Shown here in pieces: positions 58,345 through 64,000 of a stretch of 64,000 nt of DNA (position 1 is the first letter of the stretch; each line of letters starts with the position of its first letter). Source of the DNA: Couchioplanes caeruleus (GTDB taxonomy: Bacteria; Actinomycetota; Actinomycetes; Mycobacteriales; Micromonosporaceae); contig NZ_RJKL01000001.1 of the NCBI RefSeq assembly GCF_003751945.1, forward strand, positions 7,458,501-7,522,500, written 5' to 3'. The translations under genes were made by a program, and so were the position numbers. The notes under the pieces were generated by a model that was not told the origin of the DNA, did no database searches, and saw only the letters and a list, made by a program, of their open reading frames with translations.

Positions 58345-59327
58345 AGGGCATCATCATGGCCGGCGGCTCCGGCACCCGGCTCAAGCCCCTCACCGGGGTG
58401 ATCTCCAAGCAACTGCTGCCCGTCTACAACAAGCCGATGATCTACTACCCGCTGTCGGTGCTGATGCTGGCGGGCGTCACCGACGTGCTGATCATCTCGT
58501 CGCCGGAGCACCTGCCGTTGTTCCGCGCGATGCTGGGCGACGGCTCCCGGCTCGGCATGCGGTTCACGTACGCCGAGCAGGAGAAGCCGGCCGGCATCGC
58601 CGAGGCGTTCCTGCTGGGCGCCGACCACATCGGCGACGACTCCGTCTCGCTCGTGCTCGGCGACAACATCTTCCACGGCCCCGGCTTCTCCGCGCTGCTG
58701 CGAGAGCAGGCGCAGGCCGTGGACGGATGCACGCTGTTCGGATACCCGGTGCGCGACCCGCACCGCTACGGCGTGGCCGTCGTCGACGCCGACGGCAGGC
58801 TGCGCGAGATCGAGGAGAAGCCCGCCCGGCCTCGCTCCGAACTCGCCGTCACCGGGCTCTACATGTACGACAACGACGTGGTCGACATCGCCCGCGGGCT
58901 GCGTCCCTCCGCCCGTGGCGAGCTGGAGGTCACCGACATCAACCGGAACTACCTGGAGCGTGGCAAGGCCCGCCTGGTCCAGCTCGGCCGCGGGTTCGTG
59001 TGGCTGGACACCGGCACCCACGAGGCGCTGCTGGAAGCGGGGCAGTACGTCCACATCCTGGAGCAGCGGCAGAGTGTCCGTATCGCCTGCGTCGAGGAGA
59101 TCGCCTACCGGATGGGCTTCATCGGCAGGGCGGAACTGCAGCACCTCGGCCGCGAGCAGGACGACACCGATTACGGCGCTTACCTGACCGAGATCGCCGA
59201 CCGGCCGCCGGCCACCTGGCGGGTACCGGAGGGCCTGCCCTCTCCGGCCGCGGTGGCCGACCCCAGTGGGCTTCCGTCGCCGGCCGCCGTGCCCGGTCCG
59301 CTGATCCACGCCCCCGCCGGCCGCTGA
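58341..59327 (+). CDS. rmlA: Glucose-1-phosphate thymidylyltransferase
   Basis: A 328-residue nucleotidyltransferase that makes dTDP-glucose, the first step of deoxysugar supply. Marks: KGIIMAGGSGTRLKPLT (nucleotide loop), KQLLPVYNKPMIYYPLS, VLGDNIFHG with the metal aspartate, and GFVWLDTGTHEALLEA. The GTG start overlaps the epimerase stop. The C-terminal 35 residues extend past the normal end and contain a direct repeat GLPSPAAV separated by six residues; this tail is Pro/Ala-rich and probably disordered. Confidence 0.95.
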   Translation: MKGIIMAGGSGTRLKPLTGVISKQLLPVYNKPMIYYPLSVLMLAGVTDVLIISSPEHLPLFRAMLGDGSRLGMRFTYAEQEKPAGIAEAFLLGADHIGDDSVSLVLGDNIFHGPGFSALLREQAQAVDGCTLFGYPVRDPHRYGVAVVDADGRLREIEEKPARPRSELAVTGLYMYDNDVVDIARGLRPSARGELEVTDINRNYLERGKARLVQLGRGFVWLDTGTHEALLEAGQYVHILEQRQSVRIACVEEIAYRMGFIGRAELQHLGREQDDTDYGAYLTEIADRPPATWRVPEGLPSPAAVADPSGLPSPAAVPGPLIHAPAGR

Positions 59328-59337
59328 GGAGTTGATC

Positions 59338-60516
59338 ATGCGTTACCTGTTCACCTCGATGCCCGTCGCGTCGCACCTCATGCCGCTGGTGCCGCTGGCC
59401 CACGCCGCGCTCGCCGCGGGGGACGACGTGCTCGTGGCGACGTCGGGGCCGGCCACGCGTGTTGCGGTCGAGGCCGGTCTGGTCACCGCCGACGCCGGCG
59501 GTGGCCACCAGGCCCGGCAGCCCTACGACGAACTGCTGGATCTGCTGGCCCGCGGAGAGGTGGGCGGGCCCCCGGACGGCCCGGAGGCGCTGGCCGTGCA
59601 CGGCCGCTATTTCGGCGAGGTCGGCGCCCGGCAGCTCGACGACATCGTCGCGATCGCCCGCGACTGGCGCGCCGATGCGGTGGTCTACCCGGGAATCCAC
59701 GCCGCCGCGCTGGTGGCGGCGCGGGCGGCCGGCACCGCGGCGGTGCTGCACGGCTACGGCACTCCCCTGCCCACGTTCGGGCCGGCCCTGGAGCATCTCG
59801 CCCCGCACGCCGAGCGGCTGGGCGTGGACGCGATCACCGAGGCCGAGTTCGAGATCGACGTCCTGCCCGCCTCGATGGCCAACTTCACCGACGTACCGAC
59901 CGCCATCGGCAAGCCGCAGCATGTCCTCGCGATGCGCTACGGCTGCTTCAACAACGGCGGGACGCTGCCGCACTGGGCCCTGCGGCGCGGTGACGTGCCG
60001 CGCGTCGTCGCGACCTGCGGTTCGGCCGCCGCGATGACCCTCGACGGGCGTCTCTACCGCGACATCGTCGTCGCGACCGAGCGGCTGGGCGCCGAACTGG
60101 TCCTGCTCACCGCGGACGCGGACCTGCCCGAGTTGCCCGCCGAGCTGCCCCCGCACGTCCGGCCCGAACGCTGGCTGCCGCTGCGGGCGCTGGTGGACAC
60201 CGCCGATGCGGTCGTGCACCACGGCGGCTCCGGCACCGTGCTCAGCTCGTTCGCCGCGGGCGTCCCGCAGGTGTCGCTGCCGATGCCGGGCACCGTCAAC
60301 GTGAGCAACGCCCGTTCGGTGACCGCCCGCGGCGCCGGCCCCACACTCGACCTCGACTCGGTCACCCCGGACACGGTCACCGCGGCGCTGGAGACCGTCC
60401 TGCACGACCCGGAGCCGCGCCGTGCGGCCCGCGAGGTGGCCGCCGAGATGGCCGCCATGCCACCGGCCGCCTCCGTGGTGCACCGCGTCGGTGAGCTGAT
60501 CCGGGACGTCCGATGA
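59338..60516 (+). CDS. GT1-family antibiotic glycosyltransferase
   Basis: A 392-residue GT-B glycosyltransferase of the antibiotic type. The N-terminal SMPVASHLMPLVPLAHA (acceptor side) and the C-terminal VVHHGGSGTVLSSFAAGVPQ (dTDP-sugar side, with the HGGSGT motif) are typical. It should attach the dTDP-amino sugar to the phenolic oxygen of the PBD anthranilate ring, as in sibiromycin. RBS GAGGAG precedes ATG 59338. Unlike some EryCIII-type enzymes, no separate auxiliary DesVIII-like gene is seen beside it. Confidence 0.92.
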   Translation: MRYLFTSMPVASHLMPLVPLAHAALAAGDDVLVATSGPATRVAVEAGLVTADAGGGHQARQPYDELLDLLARGEVGGPPDGPEALAVHGRYFGEVGARQLDDIVAIARDWRADAVVYPGIHAAALVAARAAGTAAVLHGYGTPLPTFGPALEHLAPHAERLGVDAITEAEFEIDVLPASMANFTDVPTAIGKPQHVLAMRYGCFNNGGTLPHWALRRGDVPRVVATCGSAAAMTLDGRLYRDIVVATERLGAELVLLTADADLPELPAELPPHVRPERWLPLRALVDTADAVVHHGGSGTVLSSFAAGVPQVSLPMPGTVNVSNARSVTARGAGPTLDLDSVTPDTVTAALETVLHDPEPRRAAREVAAEMAAMPPAASVVHRVGELIRDVR

Positions 60517-61565
60517 GGATCTCGGTCAACGGCGGAGGGCCCGCCGGGCTGGCGTTCGCCGTCTTCGCCGCCCGATCCGGCCGGGACGACGAGATCACCG
60601 TCTGGGACCGGACCGGCGCCGAGGACACGTACGGCTTCGGCGTGGTGCTGCCGCCGGCGGTGGTGGAGGTGTTCCGCGACGCGGACCCGGCCCTCGCCGA
60701 CGAGCTGAGCGGGCACGTGGCGGACTGGGACCGGCTGACCGTCCACCGGCACGGGCGCTCGGCGTCGATCGGGGCGCCCCGCCTCGGCGCGATGGACCGG
60801 CGCACCCTGCTGCGGGTGCTGCGCCGGCGCTGTGCCGAGCTCGGCGTGGGGCTCGTGCGGGGTGCGGTTTCCCCGGCCGGCGACGGGTACGACCTGGTGG
60901 TGGCGGCGGACGGGGCACGGTCGGTGACCCGCGGGCAGCGGGCGCAGGCCTTCGGCACCACCACGCGACAGGTCGGGGTGGACTACATCTGGCTCGGCGC
61001 CGGGCGTGCGTTCGACAACCTGACGTTCCTGATCGCCGAGACGCCCGCCGGCCCGGCGGTGGCGCACGTCTACCCGTACGGGCCCGACCGCAGCACCTTC
61101 CTGGTCGAGGCGCAGGGCCACCCGGCACCGGACGAGCTCGCCGACTGGTTCGCCGGCCCGCTGGGCGGGGCGCGGCTGCTCGAGAACCGCTCCCGGTGGA
61201 GCCGGTTCAAGGAGGTACGCAACAGCACCTGGTCCAGCGGCAACGTGGTGCTCGTGGGCGATGCGGCGCACACCTCGCACTACTCCATCGGCTCGGGGAC
61301 CCGGCTCGCGCTGGACGACGCGCAGGCGCTCGCCGCGGCGCTGTGCGCGCAGCCGCGGCTGGCGGACGCCCTGGCCGCGTACGAGGCCGAGCGCCGCCCC
61401 GTGGTGGAGCACACCCAGCGCGTCGGCCGGCTCAGCGCCGAGTGGTTCGCCGACCTGCCGGACGCCCCGGTGGACCGGCTGATGAGCGACCTGGCCACCC
61501 GTGGCGGACGGCTCTCGTGGCGCGACCTCACCGAGGGTAGGAGAGCGGTGCCGATAGGCGGGTAG
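60513..61565 (+). CDS. FAD-dependent aromatic hydroxylase (SibG-like)
   Basis: A 350-residue class A flavin monooxygenase. It has the FAD loop NGGGPAGLAFA, the DG motif in LVVAADGARS, and GDAAHTSHYSIGSGTRLALDDA at the ribityl-binding site. The last segment is characteristic of salicylyl-CoA 5-hydroxylase and related enzymes that act on thioesters. In sibiromycin, SibG hydroxylates the anthranilate at C5 while it is bound to the NRPS carrier protein, so the resemblance fits. It is less like kynurenine 3-monooxygenase, which is missing here. Start ATG 60513 overlaps the glycosyltransferase stop. Confidence 0.82.
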   Translation: MRISVNGGGPAGLAFAVFAARSGRDDEITVWDRTGAEDTYGFGVVLPPAVVEVFRDADPALADELSGHVADWDRLTVHRHGRSASIGAPRLGAMDRRTLLRVLRRRCAELGVGLVRGAVSPAGDGYDLVVAADGARSVTRGQRAQAFGTTTRQVGVDYIWLGAGRAFDNLTFLIAETPAGPAVAHVYPYGPDRSTFLVEAQGHPAPDELADWFAGPLGGARLLENRSRWSRFKEVRNSTWSSGNVVLVGDAAHTSHYSIGSGTRLALDDAQALAAALCAQPRLADALAAYEAERRPVVEHTQRVGRLSAEWFADLPDAPVDRLMSDLATRGGRLSWRDLTEGRRAVPIGG

Positions 61566-61572
61566 AAAAGAC

Positions 61573-63927
61573 ATGTCGGTGACGGACGAATACGTACGGA
61601 GGAACCGGGACGCTATGTCGTCAGACAGGCAGCACATCGTGGTGACCGGAGCACGGACCAACAACCTGAAGGGCGTCGACCTGCGCATACCGCTAGGCGC
61701 GTTGACGGTGGTGACCGGCGTGTCCGGGTCGGGGAAGTCCTCCCTGGTCTTCGGCACCATCGCGGTCGAGTCGCAGCGGCAGCTCAACGAGGTCTTCCCG
61801 CCCTTCATCCGCAACCGCCTGCCCCGTTACGAGCGGCCCGAGTTCGAGCTGATCGAGAATCTGAGCCCGGCCATCGTGGTGGACCAGAAGGCCGTGGGCG
61901 GCGGAAACCGCTCCACGGTGGGCACCATGACCGAGGTGAGCCCCATCCTGCGGGTGATGTTCTCCCGCTACGGCGAGCCCAGCGCCGGGCCGTCGAACTT
62001 CTACTCGTTCAACGACCCGCAGGGCATGTGCCCCGAGTGCGAGGGCCTCGGCGCCACCCTGCAGCTCGACGTGGACAAGCTGCTCGACATGAACCTGTCG
62101 CTCAACGAGGGCGCGATCCAGCATCCCAACTTCGCGGTCGGCACGAACTACTGGAAGCGTTACGCCCAGGTCAGCCGCTACGAGGAGGGCAAGGCCCGCG
62201 GCGCGGATCTCGAACCGCTCTTCGACGCCAACAAACCGCTCGCCCGCTACACCAGGAAGGAGATGGACCTCCTGCTCCACGGCGAGGGTTTCCAGACGAC
62301 CCGGCCGGACGAGTTCAACAACGTGGCGGTGAACGACTACGAGGGTCTGGTCCTGCGGTTCACCCGGCGGTTCGTCAAGCCCGGCCTCGACGCGCTGAAG
62401 GACAAGGAGCGCAAGGCCACCGAGAAGGTGGTCACCGAACAGGTCTGCCCGAAGTGCAAGGGTGCACGGCTCGCGCCGGCCGCCCTGAAGTCGCGGATCG
62501 ACGGGCACAACATCGCCGACTACTGCGCTATGGAGATCGGCGACCTGGTGACCGAGCTGGAGCGCGTCGAGAAGCGCTGGCCGGGCCCGGTGGTGCCCGC
62601 CGCGCTGGCGTCGCTGCGCCGGATCGTCGACGTCGGGCTCGGCTACCTGACCCTGAACCGTCCCACTCGGACGCTGTCCGGCGGCGAGGGGCAGCGCCTC
62701 AAGACCGTCCGGCATCTGGGGTCCTCGTTGACCGGGATGACGTACATCTTCGACGAGCCCAGCGTGGGCCTGCACGCCCACGACGTGGACCGGCTCAACA
62801 GCCTGTTGACAGCGCTGCGCGACAAGGGCAACACGGTGCTCATCGTCGAGCACAACCGGGACGTCATCGAGATCGCCGACCACGTCGTCGACGTGGGACC
62901 CGGGCCCGGCTCGGCCGGTGGCGAGATCGTCTTCACCGGAAGCGTCAAGAAGCTCGCCGCCAGCGACACCATGACCGGCCGGGCGTTCAAGGCCCTGCCC
63001 GGGCTGAAGCCGCAGACGCGCGAGCCGGCCGGGAAGCTGCCGATTCGCAAGGCGAAGCTGCACAACCTGCGCGGTGTGGACGTGGACTTTCCCACGCGCG
63101 TGCTGACGTCGGTGACCGGAGTGGCCGGCTCGGGCAAGTCGACGCTGGTCTCCAAGGTCTTCGCCGCCGAGTATCCGCAGGCCATCGTGCTGGACCAGTC
63201 CGCGGTCGGTATCAACCCGCGGTCCACGCCGGCCACCTACACCGGGGTCTGGGACATCGTCCGCAAGCAGTTCGCCGCGGCGCACCGCGCGGACGTGAGC
63301 CTTTTCAGCTTCAACGCCAAGGGTGCCTGCCCGGAGTGCAAGGGCCGCGGCACCATCACCACCGACCTGGCCTTCATGGACCCCGTCACCGTCGTCTGCG
63401 AGGTCTGCGGCGGCACCCGCTACCGCCAGGACGTCCTGGAGTACCGCATCGGTGGACGCAACATCGCCGAGGTGCTGGACCTGACCGTGGAGGAGAGCCG
63501 AGACTGGTTCGACGATCAGGCCATCATCAAGCGACTGAACCCCCTGCGCGAGGTCGGCCTCGGCTACCTCACGCTCGGTCGTCCGCTGTCCATGCTGTCC
63601 GGCGGCGAGCGCCAGCGGCTCAAGCTGGCCGACCGCCTGCACGAGAGCGGCAGCGTGTACGTCTTCGACGAGCCCACCACGGGCCTGCACATGACGGACG
63701 TGCAGAACCTGCTCGCGTTGCTGGACCGCCTGGTCGACGCCGACAACACGGTCATCGCGATCGAGCACGACCTCGATGTCGTGAAGCACAGCGACTGGGT
63801 CATCGACATCGGTCCCGGCGCCGGCGAGCACGGCGGTCAGGTCGTGTTCGCCGGCACCCCGGCCGAGATGGCCGCGAAGGGCCGCACGACCACGGCCGAA
63901 TACCTGCGGGCCGCCCTGCCCGCCTGA
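61573..63927 (+). CDS. UvrA-like self-resistance protein (DrrC-type)
   Basis: A 784-residue tandem ABC ATPase like UvrA but about 170 residues shorter. Both ATPase halves are intact (GVSGSGKSS and GVAGSGKST P-loops, LSGGEGQRL and LSGGERQRL signatures) and both zinc clusters are there (CPECEG, CPKCKG and CPECKG, CEVCGG), but the UvrB-binding insert appears to be missing. Such drug-resistance UvrA proteins, as in daunorubicin and echinomycin producers, remove or mask DNA-bound drug. PBDs bind guanine N2 covalently, so it is the expected self-protection. ATG 61573 is the first start; ATG 61615 with GGAGGAA upstream is an alternative. Confidence 0.92.
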   Translation: MSVTDEYVRRNRDAMSSDRQHIVVTGARTNNLKGVDLRIPLGALTVVTGVSGSGKSSLVFGTIAVESQRQLNEVFPPFIRNRLPRYERPEFELIENLSPAIVVDQKAVGGGNRSTVGTMTEVSPILRVMFSRYGEPSAGPSNFYSFNDPQGMCPECEGLGATLQLDVDKLLDMNLSLNEGAIQHPNFAVGTNYWKRYAQVSRYEEGKARGADLEPLFDANKPLARYTRKEMDLLLHGEGFQTTRPDEFNNVAVNDYEGLVLRFTRRFVKPGLDALKDKERKATEKVVTEQVCPKCKGARLAPAALKSRIDGHNIADYCAMEIGDLVTELERVEKRWPGPVVPAALASLRRIVDVGLGYLTLNRPTRTLSGGEGQRLKTVRHLGSSLTGMTYIFDEPSVGLHAHDVDRLNSLLTALRDKGNTVLIVEHNRDVIEIADHVVDVGPGPGSAGGEIVFTGSVKKLAASDTMTGRAFKALPGLKPQTREPAGKLPIRKAKLHNLRGVDVDFPTRVLTSVTGVAGSGKSTLVSKVFAAEYPQAIVLDQSAVGINPRSTPATYTGVWDIVRKQFAAAHRADVSLFSFNAKGACPECKGRGTITTDLAFMDPVTVVCEVCGGTRYRQDVLEYRIGGRNIAEVLDLTVEESRDWFDDQAIIKRLNPLREVGLGYLTLGRPLSMLSGGERQRLKLADRLHESGSVYVFDEPTTGLHMTDVQNLLALLDRLVDADNTVIAIEHDLDVVKHSDWVIDIGPGAGEHGGQVVFAGTPAEMAAKGRTTTAEYLRAALPA

Positions 63928-63952
63928 GTGAACCGCCTGTTCATCGACTCCC

Positions 63953-63980
63953 GGCCGCCGCGGCCCCCACCGCGGCGGCC
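63953..63980. terminator. Hairpin terminator after the resistance gene
   Basis: A perfect 11-bp GC stem (GGCCGCCGCGG, 63953-63963, with 63970-63980) around a six-base loop lies 25 bp after the uvrA-like stop. It probably ends the long kynurenine/sugar/resistance operon. The remaining 20 bases show nothing. Confidence 0.8.
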
Positions 63981-64000
63981 ATCCGATGCTGCGCTGGAGG

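Overview
The window is high-GC actinobacterial DNA. Long antisense shadow ORFs, GTG/TTG starts, ATGA/GTGA stop-start overlaps, F420-type enzymes, a DmdR/IdeR-type iron box and a cslA-glxA-cslZ locus all fit a filamentous actinomycete. Micromonosporaceae is my best guess from gene content, not something proven here. Nothing was searched: family names come from motifs read by eye.

Left part (1-23 kb), iron acquisition. The window opens inside a very large NRPS gene (C-A-T-C-A-T-E-C-A-T-C-A-T-C, no thioesterase) that overlaps an mbtH gene. A strong terminator separates these from a convergent ABC exporter pair with complementary degenerate ATP sites. An iron box lies between the exporter pair and a divergent FecCD-FecCD-FecE-FhuF import and reduction operon. 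The third A domain carries the known N5-hydroxyornithine code, so a hydroxamate siderophore is likely. The first C domain resembles those that accept aryl caps, so a mixed-ligand product is possible.

Middle part (23-38.5 kb). A cslZ-glxA-cslA operon for the beta-glucan of hyphal tips is followed by general genes: a membrane-anchored protein, a lipase, a universal stress protein, an ECF sigma factor, a lipoprotein, a flavin reductase, and AlkB with a TetR regulator. This stretch holds several broken genes (a frameshifted LPXTG protein, a gutted GNAT acetyltransferase, likely STAS and NarL/LuxR remnants) and a 16-bp tandem repeat.

Right part (38.5-64 kb), a glycosylated pyrrolobenzodiazepine (PBD) cluster of the sibiromycin type. 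All six enzymes for the 4-alkylproline unit are present: L-tyrosine hydroxylase, L-DOPA dioxygenase, gamma-glutamyltransferase-like C-C hydrolase, C-methyltransferase, PhzF-like isomerase and F420 reductase. Tryptophan dioxygenase, kynurenine formamidase, kynureninase, a SibL-like methyltransferase and a SibG-like flavin hydroxylase supply the anthranilate half. A thymidylyltransferase, epimerase, sugar aminotransferase, sugar C-methyltransferase, probable N-methyltransferase and glycosyltransferase supply a sibirosamine-like sugar. A UvrA-like protein gives self-resistance, an MFS pump probably exports, and a Tat-exported FAD oxidase may perform the last oxidation outside the membrane. The kynurenine 3-monooxygenase, the two-module NRPS and the dTDP-glucose 4,6-dehydratase are not in the window and should lie to the right. 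Two operon starts in this cluster share a TTGnnC-18-TAT-type element with a common GAAGATAT core.
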